From Bacillus massiliigorillae (GTDB lineage Bacteria; Bacillota; Bacilli; Bacillales; DSM-1321): a stretch of DNA of 64,000 nucleotides. Positions within the stretch are counted from its first letter, which is position 1; each line of letters begins with the position of its first letter. This document shows, one piece after another, positions 34,545 to 42,527 of the stretch. The notes beneath the pieces were generated by a model. That model did no database searches, had not been told where the DNA came from, and saw only the letters and a program-made list of their open reading frames with translations. Made by a program: the position numbers and the translations under genes. The stretch is taken from positions 132,935 through 196,934 of the forward strand of contig NZ_HG428744.1 in NCBI RefSeq assembly GCF_000380245.2, read 5' to 3'.

Positions 34545-34728
34545 ACAAAATGTATATATGCTAAACGAAGAAGGCGAAGAAAGATTAATTATGAAGTCAG
34601 TGGATAAGTTTATCCCTAAAGAAAATGGCATTTATCTTGAAAATATTTTTGGTGAACGAAAAACCATTCAAGCAACTGTTAAAGAAATGAGATTAGTTGA
34701 TCACCGTATTATCCTTGAAGCGAAATAA
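34537..34728 (+). CDS. cooT: CooT-family small nickel-binding protein
   Basis: Protein of 63 residues matching the CooT/CooT-like family (MCEQNVYML at the start, KFIPKENGIYLENIFGERKTIQATVKEMRLVDHRIILE). In the Rhodospirillum rubrum and related proteins Cys2 is the nickel ligand of a dimer; Cys2 is present here. AGGTG lies eight bases before the ATG at 34537; an ATG three codons earlier would displace Cys2 and is rejected. CooT is classically linked to carbon monoxide dehydrogenase; no CODH gene is in this window, and the neighbours are a nickel importer and a [NiFe] hydrogenase. Confidence 0.85.
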   Translation: MCEQNVYMLNEEGEERLIMKSVDKFIPKENGIYLENIFGERKTIQATVKEMRLVDHRIILEAK

Positions 34729-34851
34729 GAAAAACAAAAAAAAGTAGACAGCATTGACATTAATACCTATAATCAATTTGAACATCAATTCACGAAGAAT
34801 TGAAACTTTCTAACCTTAATCTTTTACATACGGTTCTTAATATATCTAGCC

Positions 34852-34903
34852 AAGAAGGCAAATATAAGTTGCAGAAGCAACGTGTATTTGTCTTCTTTTT
34901 TTT
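34852..34903 (+). terminator. Nested hairpin terminator between cooT and nikA
   Basis: Outer stem AAGAAGgCAAATA / TATTTGtCTTCTT enclosing a perfect inner hairpin GTTGC-AGAA-GCAAC, followed by eight T. It ends the DUF3842-cooT transcript, or acts as an attenuator in a leader of the nik operon, since no clear nik promoter is seen after it. Confidence 0.8.
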
Positions 34904-34978
34904 GGGATTAGAAAATATTTTGAAAGAAATAGTAAAAAATAACAACGAACTAATTTAATACAATTATGGAGGAATATG

Positions 34979-36547
34979 ATGAAAAAATGGTTTACAATTC
35001 TAGCAATTATTACATTGTGTCTAAGCGTAGTAGCTTGTAGTAAAGATGACAATAAAAAGGAAGAAAAGGCAAATGAAGCAACAAAAAAAGACGAACTAGT
35101 CTTAGCATTAACTAGTGAACCAGATGGAGGCTTCGATCCAACTAAAGGATACGCAGCATACGGTTCTCCCCTTATTCAAAGTACATTATTAGCTACTGAT
35201 GCAAATTCAAACATTATCTATGATCTAGCTACTGAATATAAACAAAGTGAAGATAAATTAACGTGGGAATTTAAACTTCGTCAAGATGCCACGTTCACTG
35301 ATGGAAAACCCGTCAAAGCAGAAGATGTTGTTTTCACATATGAAACAGCGAAAAAAAGTGGATCAACTGTCGACTTAGTCCACATGAAACAAGTAAAAGC
35401 ACTTGATGATAATACGGTTCAATTTATATTAGAAAAGCCACAATCAACATTCGTTTATACAGCTGCATCTATCGGAATTGTTCCAAAGCATGCTTATAGT
35501 GACACTTATAGCACTACACCAATCGGCTCAGGTCCTTATAAGTTAGTAGAATGGAAACAAGGTCAACAAGCAATTTTTGAACGTAATGATGATTATTATG
35601 GAGATAAAGGACATTTCAAAAAAGTAACAGCTTTATTTATGAGTGAGGATCAAGCATTTGCCGCTGCCAAGGCAGGACAAGTAGATGTAGCTCAAACTTC
35701 ATTCGCATTTGCGAACGAAAAAGTTCCAGGTATGAAAATTGAATCTTATCAAACTGTCGATAACCGAGGTATTTCCTTCGTAACAATTCCTGAAGGGTCA
35801 GAAGTAAACGGACAAAAAGCAGGAAATAATGTCACAAGTGATTTAGCTATTCGCCAAGCTATTAATTTAGCTCTTGATCGTCAAGCTATTGTAGATGATG
35901 CGTTAGATGGCTTCGGTAAAACAGCATTTAGTAACAGCGATCACCTGCCTTGGTGGAATGCAGATACAGAGATTAAACGAGATGTAGAGAAAGCAAAAAC
36001 AGTGTTAGCTGATGCAGGCTGGAAAGATAGCGATGGAGATAAAATTCTTGAAAAAGGAAAAGTGAAAGCACACTTTAATCTCATCTATACAGCTGGTGAT
36101 TCAACAAGACAAACGATTGCTATGGCTGTGAAACAACAGTTAAAGGAAATTGGTATCGATGTGACCGTTTCTGGTGGATCATGGGATGATATCGAAAAGA
36201 AAATGTATAGTGATGCAGTTCTGTTTGGATGGGGAAATCGTAACCCAATGGAAGTGTATTACCTATATCACTCTTCTAATATTGGCTTTGATTACTATAA
36301 TACAAACTCATACAAAAACGCTGAGGTGGATCAAGCTTTAGACCAAGCACTTATAAGTGGTAATATGGAGGATTGGAAAAAAGCGCAGCAACCAATTATT
36401 CACGACCTTCCTTGGGCATGGTTAGTAAATGTTGATCATTTATATTTTGTGAAAGATGGATTAAGTTTAGGTAAACAACCTATTCATCCACATTCTCATG
36501 CATTAGATATTATGAGTAACCTTGAAGAATGGAACTGGAAAAAATAA
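34979..36547 (+). CDS. nikA: Nickel/peptide ABC transporter substrate-binding lipoprotein
   Basis: Extracytoplasmic solute-binding protein, 522 residues, SBP family 5 (peptide/nickel). Signal peptide with lipobox VVAC, Cys20. Family motifs: ATFTDGKPVKAEDVVFTYE near 101-119, PIGSGPYKLVEW near 179-190. Histidines near the C-terminus (HPHSHALDIM) could bind metal. The assignment to nickel rests on the gene order with a cooT-like gene and the hydrogenase operon, and on similarity to NikA/CntA-type proteins; a peptide or metallophore substrate is not excluded. The second of two adjacent ATGs has better spacing from GGAGG. Confidence 0.87.
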   Translation: MKKWFTILAIITLCLSVVACSKDDNKKEEKANEATKKDELVLALTSEPDGGFDPTKGYAAYGSPLIQSTLLATDANSNIIYDLATEYKQSEDKLTWEFKLRQDATFTDGKPVKAEDVVFTYETAKKSGSTVDLVHMKQVKALDDNTVQFILEKPQSTFVYTAASIGIVPKHAYSDTYSTTPIGSGPYKLVEWKQGQQAIFERNDDYYGDKGHFKKVTALFMSEDQAFAAAKAGQVDVAQTSFAFANEKVPGMKIESYQTVDNRGISFVTIPEGSEVNGQKAGNNVTSDLAIRQAINLALDRQAIVDDALDGFGKTAFSNSDHLPWWNADTEIKRDVEKAKTVLADAGWKDSDGDKILEKGKVKAHFNLIYTAGDSTRQTIAMAVKQQLKEIGIDVTVSGGSWDDIEKKMYSDAVLFGWGNRNPMEVYYLYHSSNIGFDYYNTNSYKNAEVDQALDQALISGNMEDWKKAQQPIIHDLPWAWLVNVDHLYFVKDGLSLGKQPIHPHSHALDIMSNLEEWNWKK

Positions 36548-37536
36548 TGTTCAAGCATATTGTAACTTATTGTGTGCGTGGGATTACACTGCTAATTGCA
36601 GTTGTAATCCTCGCTTTTTCACTTTTAATGGCTTCACCTATTGATCCTGTTCAATCATATGTTGGAGCAGGGGTTGCTATCTCCCCTGAACAAAAAGAAA
36701 ATATCGCAGAATATTGGGGGCTTAATGACCCACCTGTGGAACGTTTCTTTACTTGGGCAAATAATGTTTTACACGGCGATTTAGGCGTATCTATGACATA
36801 TCAGCAAGAAGTAAAAGACGTAATTGGAGACAAATTTACTAAATCCATTCTGCTTATGCTAACCGCTTGGGTGATTAGCGGAGTTTTAGGATTAGTCATT
36901 GGTTTAGTAATGGGAGCCAATCAAAATAAATGGCTTGATCGAGCTTTAAAAGGCATTTGCTATACATTGACAGCCGTCCCTTCGTTTTATTTAGGTATTT
37001 TATTAGTAATGATTTTCGCTGTTTATTTAGCCTGGTTCCCAATTGGATTAGCAAGTCCCATAGGTGTTCTCGAATCAGATGTCACTATCATGGAGCGTAT
37101 TAAACATATGGTGCTACCAGCAATTTGCTTATCAGTTGTTAGCATGCCAAGCATTGCTTTACATACACGCTCTAAATTAATTGATGCACTGGAAAGTGAT
37201 TATGCCCAATTCGCTCGTGCACGTGGGGAAAAAGAATATAAAATTGTTCTTCATCAATGCTTTCGAAATATTATTTTGCCAGCAACGATGTTGCAATTCG
37301 CTTCATTCTCCGAACTGTTTGGTGGATCAGTACTTGTAGAACAAGTATTTTCTTACCCAGGCTTAGGTAATGCTGCCGTTGCAGCTGGAACAAATGGAGA
37401 TGTACCGCTTCTATTAGGTATAACCCTCTTTAGTGCTGTTTTTGTCTTTATCGGTAATGCTATAGGCGATATCATTATTCATACTGCCGATCCAAGAATA
37501 AGGGTGAGGAGACGACGAAATGCTTCAAACATTTAA
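36547..37536 (+). CDS. nikB: Nickel ABC transporter permease NikB
   Basis: Permease of 329 residues, DppB/NikB type, with six expected helices; the binding-protein-dependent transport motif is SDYAQFARARGEKEYKIVLHQCFRNIILPATM near 212-245. The ATG at 36547 overlaps the nikA stop (TAATG); an ATG six codons upstream is also possible but the shorter start matches the MFKHIVTYCVRG beginning of the family. The N-terminal SPIDPVQSYVG loop is typical. It forms a heterodimer with NikC. Confidence 0.9.
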   Translation: MFKHIVTYCVRGITLLIAVVILAFSLLMASPIDPVQSYVGAGVAISPEQKENIAEYWGLNDPPVERFFTWANNVLHGDLGVSMTYQQEVKDVIGDKFTKSILLMLTAWVISGVLGLVIGLVMGANQNKWLDRALKGICYTLTAVPSFYLGILLVMIFAVYLAWFPIGLASPIGVLESDVTIMERIKHMVLPAICLSVVSMPSIALHTRSKLIDALESDYAQFARARGEKEYKIVLHQCFRNIILPATMLQFASFSELFGGSVLVEQVFSYPGLGNAAVAAGTNGDVPLLLGITLFSAVFVFIGNAIGDIIIHTADPRIRVRRRRNASNI

Positions 37537-38344
37537 TAGACGTAAAAAAACTTTAATACTCATTTTCGCCTCTTCTACCGTGCTTTTATTTATTATGCTT
37601 GGTGGTTCTTTCATTCCTGAAAGTGCATATGATGCTAACTTTTCAATTAAAAATCAAAGCCCTTCATTGAGTCATATTTTCGGAACAGACTTTATGGGAA
37701 GAGATATGTTCTTTCGTACTTGGAAAGGACTAACGGTTAGTTTAGTTGTCGGTTTATCTGCAGCCATCATTAGCGCCCTAATAGCTCTTGCCCTTGGTAT
37801 TACAGCGGCGCTGTCGAGAAAGGCTGATGTTGTAATTAGTTGGTTAATCGACTTATTATTGGCTGTACCTCACATCGTATTACTTATTCTTATTTCTATT
37901 GCTTTAGGAAAAGGAGTGGTTGGCGTAGTAGTTGGTGTCGCTTTAACACACTGGGCAGCTTTAACACGAATTATTCGAGCAGAGGTACTTTCCGTACGAA
38001 ATGCTCCTTTCGTTCAACAAGCAAACAAGTTAGGTATGAGTAAATGGAGAATAGCCAAAAAGCATATGATTCCGCATTTATTCCCTCAATTTGTGGTTGG
38101 AACATTGCTTATTTTTCCTCATGCCATTTTACATGAGGCATCTATTACGTTTTTAGGCTTTGGCTTATCACCTGAGCAACCTGCTATCGGAATTATTTTA
38201 TCTGAATCATTGAAGTACATAACAAGTGGAGCATGGTGGTTAGCGTTCTTCCCTGGCCTTATGCTCGTCTGTATCATTCTTTTATTCGATGCATTAGGTG
38301 AGCAACTAAGCGCACTTTTGAATCCACGTAAATCAAGAGAATAG
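37520..38344 (+). CDS. nikC: Nickel ABC transporter permease NikC
   Basis: Permease of 274 residues, DppC/NikC type. HIFGTDFMGRDMFFRTWKG follows the first helix (about 52-70), and the cytoplasmic coupling motif is RAEVLSVRNAPFVQQANKLGMSKWRIAKKHMIPHL (about 152-186). It ends with FDALGEQLSALLNPR, common in the family. GAGGAG precedes the ATG, and the gene overlaps nikB by 17 nt. Confidence 0.9.
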   Translation: MLQTFNRRKKTLILIFASSTVLLFIMLGGSFIPESAYDANFSIKNQSPSLSHIFGTDFMGRDMFFRTWKGLTVSLVVGLSAAIISALIALALGITAALSRKADVVISWLIDLLLAVPHIVLLILISIALGKGVVGVVVGVALTHWAALTRIIRAEVLSVRNAPFVQQANKLGMSKWRIAKKHMIPHLFPQFVVGTLLIFPHAILHEASITFLGFGLSPEQPAIGIILSESLKYITSGAWWLAFFPGLMLVCIILLFDALGEQLSALLNPRKSRE

Positions 38345-38355
38345 GAGTGTAAGTG

Positions 38356-39123
38356 ATGAAAGAAAAGATTCTTGAAGTAAATCAACTAAATATGGCATTT
38401 ACCTCTTATTCAAAAGGATTGTATAAGCAAAGCACGCAAGCCATCCATAACTTATCAGTAAACATTCATGCTGGTGAAATGGTAGCTGTTGCTGGTGCTT
38501 CTGGATCGGGTAAAAGCTTATTAGCACATGCACTACTTGGTATCCTCCCTTCTAACGCCTGTGTGAATGGTACCATGAATTTTAAAGGACAAGAAATGAC
38601 TCCTAAACTCATACAACAATTACGAGGAAATAAAATTGCTTTAATCCCTCAATCCGTCTCTTGTTTAAACCCTTTAATGAAAGTCGGGAAGTTTGCTGGG
38701 AAAAAGGCATGCTCATTATTTCCTCGCTATGGTTTAAGCAAAGAAGTGGAGAACTTGTATCCTCACGAACTGTCTGGAGGCATGGCACGTCGAGTCTTGA
38801 TTTCATGCGCTGCTAGTACGGATGCTGATTTACTAATTGCAGATGAGCCAACTGCTGGATTAAACGACGAGCTAGCGCATGAAACAATGAAGCATTTAAG
38901 AGAACTCGCTGATGAAGGAAAAGCAGTCTTATTAATCACTCACGACCTTTATCTTGCCTCTCAGTATGTTGATACAGTCACAATTATGTATGAGGGAAAA
39001 ACAATCGAAACACTAAGTATAGAAGCATTAAAGAATGGAAAATGGAAAGACTCCTTTACCGAACAACTTTGGAGAGCACTTCCTGAAAATGAATTTATCT
39101 GTGACATAAAGGACATGAAATAG
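38356..39123 (+). CDS. nikD: Nickel ABC transporter ATPase NikD
   Basis: ATP-binding subunit, 255 residues. Walker A GASGSGKSL near 45, signature ELSGGMARRV near 137 and Walker B LLIADEPTAGL near 156. The usual LSGGMxQR is LSGGMARR here (Gln replaced by Arg), a variant seen at a conserved but not catalytic position. The start ATG at 38356 lies eight bases after GGAG; a GTG one codon before is less likely. It pairs with NikE. Confidence 0.9.
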   Translation: MKEKILEVNQLNMAFTSYSKGLYKQSTQAIHNLSVNIHAGEMVAVAGASGSGKSLLAHALLGILPSNACVNGTMNFKGQEMTPKLIQQLRGNKIALIPQSVSCLNPLMKVGKFAGKKACSLFPRYGLSKEVENLYPHELSGGMARRVLISCAASTDADLLIADEPTAGLNDELAHETMKHLRELADEGKAVLLITHDLYLASQYVDTVTIMYEGKTIETLSIEALKNGKWKDSFTEQLWRALPENEFICDIKDMK

Positions 39124-39125
39124 TC

Positions 39126-39740
39126 ATGACGAAGAAACTAAAAGGAACTAATTTATCATTCTCCTATCATAAAAAGAAAATAGTAGAAGAAATAAATATT
39201 GAAATTGCAGCTGGTGAATGTGTTGGCTTATTAGGTCCAAGCGGAGCAGGTAAAACAACGATTGGTCGTTTATTAGCAGGTTATGAAGTTCCTTCAAAAG
39301 GAATCATTACTGTAAATAGTGAGCCAATTAAAATGAAGGGCTTTTGTAATGTACAATTGATTGGTCAACATCCACAGTTAGCATTTGATGAAAGAATGAA
39401 AATGGGTGAGGCATTAAAGGAAACTGGAATGGACCCAAAGCTAAATCAAGCAACACTTGATTTAGTCGGTATTAAACAAGAATGGCTAAATCGTTATCCA
39501 ATTGAACTATCCGGTGGAGAGCTCCAGCGTTTCTGTATCGCTCGTGCATTAAATGTAAAAACTCAGTACCTAATAGCTGATGAAATATCCGCTATGCTTG
39601 ATGCTATAACCCAAGCACAAATTTGGCAATTACTACTTCAAATAAAAGAAGAACGAAATCTAGGTATATTGGCCATTACTCATAATGAAGCATTAGCTAC
39701 AAAGGTTTGTGATCGTATTATTCGAGTAAGTGAACTATAG
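39126..39740 (+). CDS. nikE: Nickel ABC transporter ATPase NikE (short)
   Basis: ATP-binding subunit of 204 residues, about 50-60 shorter than typical NikE/DppF: it stops soon after the H-loop (ITHNEALATKVCDRIIRV) and lacks the C-terminal oligopeptide/nickel ATPase extension. Walker A is GPSGAGKTT near 34-42, the signature ELSGGELQRF near 126-135 and Walker B YLIADEISAMLDA near 150. All ATPase motifs are intact, so it should be active. It is the last gene of the nik operon, 2 nt after nikD. Confidence 0.9.
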   Translation: MTKKLKGTNLSFSYHKKKIVEEINIEIAAGECVGLLGPSGAGKTTIGRLLAGYEVPSKGIITVNSEPIKMKGFCNVQLIGQHPQLAFDERMKMGEALKETGMDPKLNQATLDLVGIKQEWLNRYPIELSGGELQRFCIARALNVKTQYLIADEISAMLDAITQAQIWQLLLQIKEERNLGILAITHNEALATKVCDRIIRVSEL

Positions 39741-39760
39741 ACAAGTCCCCACTTCTAAAC

Positions 39761-39819
39761 ATTATAAATAACCTGTAACGACCATCATTAAGCGATTGGC
39801 GTTACAGGTTATTTATAAT
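39761..39819 (+). terminator. 20-bp perfect inverted repeat after nikE
   Basis: Arms ATTATAAATAACCTGTAACG and its exact complement around a 19-base loop. There is no clear T-run, but the position right after the operon suggests termination or 3'-end protection. Confidence 0.65.
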
Positions 39820-39884
39820 AGAATTATTTATTAAAAAGTAAATTCATTTTTGGGGTTCCAATTAAAACTGCGTTTCAGTCAAAA

Positions 39885-39915
39885 GAAAAAGCCCATCTTA
39901 TGAGGTTGAGCTTTT
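39885..39915 (-). terminator. Terminator downstream of histidine phosphatase gene
   Basis: AAAAGCTCA / TGGGCTTTTT stem with a T-rich tail on the minus strand. Confidence 0.6.
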
Positions 39916-39999
39916 CTAGCATTATATCTAGTTAATCTAAATGAGATTATTGTTGAATGACATGTTTATAGTAATAGACAACCTGCATACCTTACTATT

Positions 40000-40611
40000 T
40001 CACTGCTCACGATGCGAAATATCGCCTTCCATCACAAAGTTCATTTGACCATTATCTATCTCTAAAACTGTTAAACTAGTATCGTGTATATATGGTGGCT
40101 CCCACAGATTCTCAAGTGGAATATTCTTTACATATTTCAATAATATTTTAATAATAACTGTATGCGTAACGACTAATATATTACCCTCATCATTTTCAGA
40201 TGTGATACGATTCAGTATTTGCACAACTCGATTCTCTACATCAGTAAAGCTTTCACCAGTAGTTGCTTCAAAGCGATGCGGCGCATAGAAGAAAGATTGA
40301 TACATAGCAACATCGTGCTCATCTAATTCGTCTTCTGTTTGCCCTTCCCAATGCCCCATATGTATTTCTCTTAAGGAATCGTCCGTCATAATTGATTGTG
40401 TTCTATTTTCAAGAATACATTCAGTCGTTGTAACCGTACGGTTGCTTGGACTTGAATAAACCGCTTGAAATTCGACATCTTGTAACCTATTTCCTAACAG
40501 CTTAGCATGATGAATACCCTTTTCCGTCAACGGTGAATCTTTCCACCCTTGTAATCTTCTCTGCGTATTCCAAACAGTCTCCCCGTGCCTTGTTACATAT
40601 AATCTTAACAA
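40000..40611 (-). CDS. Histidine phosphatase family protein (phosphoglycerate-mutase-like)
   Basis: Phosphatase of 203 residues from the cofactor-dependent phosphoglycerate mutase superfamily. The phospho-His motif is TRHGETVWN (residues 7-15), with second-half residues HMGHWEG near 98 and VVTHTVIIKILLKY near 149, containing the second catalytic His. It is similar to PhoE/YhfR-type broad phosphatases rather than glycolytic mutase. The TTG start lies seven bases after AAGGGGG. The substrate is unknown. Confidence 0.88.
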   Translation of the reverse strand: MLRLYVTRHGETVWNTQRRLQGWKDSPLTEKGIHHAKLLGNRLQDVEFQAVYSSPSNRTVTTTECILENRTQSIMTDDSLREIHMGHWEGQTEDELDEHDVAMYQSFFYAPHRFEATTGESFTDVENRVVQILNRITSENDEGNILVVTHTVIIKILLKYVKNIPLENLWEPPYIHDTSLTVLEIDNGQMNFVMEGDISHREQ

Positions 40612-40690
40612 ACCATTTCCCCCTTAATAACGTTCAAACTTAAAGTAACTTGCCTTACTGTCATCGTATCATGTTATGTGTATACATAAC

Positions 40691-40724
40691 AAAAGAGACC
40701 ACTCATATAAACGAGCAGTCTCTT
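40691..40724 (-). terminator. Terminator after the MTA/SAH nucleosidase gene
   Basis: AAGAGACtGCTC / GAGTGGTCTCTT stem, 8-base loop, TTTT on the minus strand. Confidence 0.75.
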
Positions 40725-40765
40725 CTATAGTTTCATATCAATATTATTCTCAAATATGAAGTGAT

Positions 40766-41578
40766 TTACAGTTGTTTTACTAAGTTCATAACAATTTCAG
40801 CTGAGTTTTCTGCAGCCTTAATTTCGAACTCTTCGTATGTTACATCCGCTTCACCGTTCGCTAAATCAGAGATTGAACGAATGATTATAACTGGTACGTT
40901 ATTTACGCTTGCAACGTGTGCGATAGCTGCGCCTTCCATCTCAGCAGCATATGCATCGTGATCTTTAATCAACTCTGCTTTAAGATCAGCATTACTTACA
41001 AAGATATCACCAGAAGCAATTGTTCCGATATATGCTTTGTTATCTTTTAAAACTTCATTTGCAACTTTTTGAGTTTTTTCAGCTAACTCTTTGTCTGTTT
41101 CGAAATAAGTTGGTTCACCATTCTCAGACATGTCTGAGATGTATCCTTTTTTGTGACCGAACGCTGTAATATCCATGTCATGCTCTACAGCACGATTTGA
41201 AACAACTACATCGCCAACTTTTAATTCGCTATATAATCCACCAGCTACTCCGCTGTTAATTAATGTACTTACATTAAAATCGTCAATTAAAATTTGTGTA
41301 CATAGTGCCGCATTTACTTTACCAACACCTGATTGAACAATAACCACTGATTTACCGTTTAATTCACCAGCATGGAACTCTAATCCAGCTTTCTTCGTTA
41401 CTTTAACATTTTCAAGCTTCGACTTTAATGTCTTCACTTCAGAATCCATAGCCCCAATAATACCAATTGGTTGTACTTGTTCTTTCTTTTCTGGTGCTTC
41501 TTCTTTTGCTTTCTCATTAGATGAACATCCTGTTAAAATTGCAAATAAAGCCATCATGATGACTAAAATCTTCTTCAT
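40766..41578 (-). CDS. mtnN: 5'-methylthioadenosine/S-adenosylhomocysteine nucleosidase, lipoprotein form
   Basis: Cleaves MTA or SAH to adenine and a thioribose derivative. Catalytic features are all present: IGAMDSEV (acid near 46), a GAGVGKVNAA-type region as QSGVGKVNAAL, AAEMEGAAIAHV (substrate Glu) and ISDLANGEAD (catalytic Asp). Unusually, the 270-residue protein starts with a lipoprotein signal peptide (ILTGC, Cys18) and a charged linker (about 20-38), so it should sit outside the membrane, unlike the usual 230-residue cytosolic enzyme. The ATG at 41578 follows AAGGAGA. A SigA promoter and PurBox-like repeats lie upstream. Confidence 0.92.
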   Translation of the reverse strand: MKKILVIMMALFAILTGCSSNEKAKEEAPEKKEQVQPIGIIGAMDSEVKTLKSKLENVKVTKKAGLEFHAGELNGKSVVIVQSGVGKVNAALCTQILIDDFNVSTLINSGVAGGLYSELKVGDVVVSNRAVEHDMDITAFGHKKGYISDMSENGEPTYFETDKELAEKTQKVANEVLKDNKAYIGTIASGDIFVSNADLKAELIKDHDAYAAEMEGAAIAHVASVNNVPVIIIRSISDLANGEADVTYEEFEIKAAENSAEIVMNLVKQL

Positions 41579-41625
41579 GTAGTAAATCTCCTTCGTTCGT
41601 GTAATAGGTTCTTTCAACAGAACTT

Positions 41626-41655
41626 ATTATATTAATATAATTCGTGGTCTGTCAA
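41626..41655 (-). promoter_or_regulatory. SigA promoter of the lipoprotein nucleosidase gene
   Basis: TTGACA and TATAAT, both perfect hexamers, with an 18-base spacer on the minus strand, about 50 bp before the start codon. Confidence 0.8.
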
Positions 41656-41659
41656 CACT

Positions 41660-41704
41660 AAAAACGAATATTTAAGAATAAAAACACCTATAACGTTCGT
41701 TTTT
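41660..41704. promoter_or_regulatory. Inverted pair of PurBox-like sites
   Basis: AAAAACGAATATT (41660-41672) and, inverted, AAAAACGAACGTT (41692-41704) each match the PurR box AWWWCCGAACWWT at 11 of 13 positions. They face each other with 19 bases between, close to the 16-17 known for PurR, and lie just upstream of the -35. Confidence 0.5.
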
Positions 41705-41766
41705 AATTCTTTTTTTCAGTACCCCCCTTCAATTATTCTGCAAAACACTATTTATTTCCTAACAAC

Positions 41767-41802
41767 AAAAAAGCACAGAGCCATAAAGCTCTGCACTTTT
41801 TT
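41767..41802 (-). terminator. Terminator after the SMR gene pair
   Basis: AAAAAAGTGCAGAGC / GCTCTGTGCTTTTTT stem with a T-run, right at the end of the second SMR gene. Confidence 0.9.
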
Positions 41803-42116
41803 CACGTAGTTATTTTCAAGGTTATAACACTTAAAATTAATATAGCTAAAGATATAATCTGCCCTCTATTTAGTTTTTCTTTAAACCAAATAACGCCTAA
41901 AGCAGTAATTCCAATTGCTCCTACTCCTGCCCAGACTGCATATGCAACACCTGGGGGAATTTCTTTCATTGAATATGTTAGCATGGAAATGGAAAATACA
42001 AACCCAATCACAACAACAGCAATTGGTGTTTTACGCTTCCATCCATCAATATATTTCATCGCAAATGTAGCGACAACTTCTTCTAGTCCTGCTAGTATTA
42101 AAAATAACCATGCCAT
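41802..42116 (-). CDS. Small multidrug resistance protein, paired type, subunit 2
   Basis: SMR-family proton antiporter subunit, 104 residues and four helices (about 1-20, 29-50, 57-78, 84-103). The membrane Glu in LAGLEEVVATFAMKY is the proton/substrate residue (Glu12 or Glu13). GVAYAVWAGVGAIG is the family motif in helix 3. Its start overlaps the stop of the preceding SMR gene (TAATG), so the two probably form a heterodimeric exporter such as YkkCD, EbrAB or YvdRS. Likely substrates are cationic compounds or guanidinium-like ions; not determinable. Confidence 0.9.
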   Translation of the reverse strand: MAWLFLILAGLEEVVATFAMKYIDGWKRKTPIAVVVIGFVFSISMLTYSMKEIPPGVAYAVWAGVGAIGITALGVIWFKEKLNRGQIISLAILILSVITLKITT

Positions 42117-42451
42117 TATGAATGACTCCTTTCATTCTTCGGTTTATCATCCGTTGACATTTTTAATCCAATAATACCAGCTAATAGCCCTAATACGGCT
42201 ACACCTTGAATTAAAGAAAATTCTTGTCCAGATAACACACTAATAATGTATGTTCCGATTGTACCTATTCCAACGAAAACACTGTATGCAACTGCTACTG
42301 GAATTCGTTTATATGAAATAATTAATAGCACGAAGCTAATTGCAATTATGGAAATTAAGATAATCCATTCCATTGGCGTTGACACAACCTTTAAGCTAGA
42401 TGCCCAAATTACCTCTAGCGCTCCTGCAATCAACACTAATACCCAACCCAT
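42116..42451 (-). CDS. Small multidrug resistance protein, paired type, subunit 1
   Basis: SMR protein of 111 residues. Starting at the ATG at 42451 (GGAG nine bases upstream) gives the family N-terminus MGWVLVLIAGALEVIWA with the essential membrane Glu13; the ATG five codons earlier contains the Shine-Dalgarno itself. Helix 3 motif VAYSVFVGIGTIGTY. Downstream of the tetR gene and overlapped by subunit 2. A TetR-type palindrome lies between tetR and this gene. Confidence 0.9.
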   Translation of the reverse strand: MGWVLVLIAGALEVIWASSLKVVSTPMEWIILISIIAISFVLLIISYKRIPVAVAYSVFVGIGTIGTYIISVLSGQEFSLIQGVAVLGLLAGIIGLKMSTDDKPKNERSHS

Positions 42452-42473
42452 ATTTTCACTCTCCATGTTTGAT

Positions 42474-42488
42474 GACTGACCGTCAGTC
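42474..42488. promoter_or_regulatory. TetR-type operator before the SMR pair
   Basis: Perfect palindrome GACTGAC-C-GTCAGTC, 23 bp upstream of the first SMR start, in the gap after tetR. Confidence 0.7.
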
Positions 42489-42527
42489 TTGATGTCTAAT
42501 AATAAAAAGTAGATAAAACAGTCTTAT

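Noticed and set aside
34729..34978. NikR operator or NiCo riboswitch before nikA
   Set aside because: I looked for GTATGAT-N16-ATCATAC-like symmetry and for the conserved NiCo junction blocks; neither is visible.
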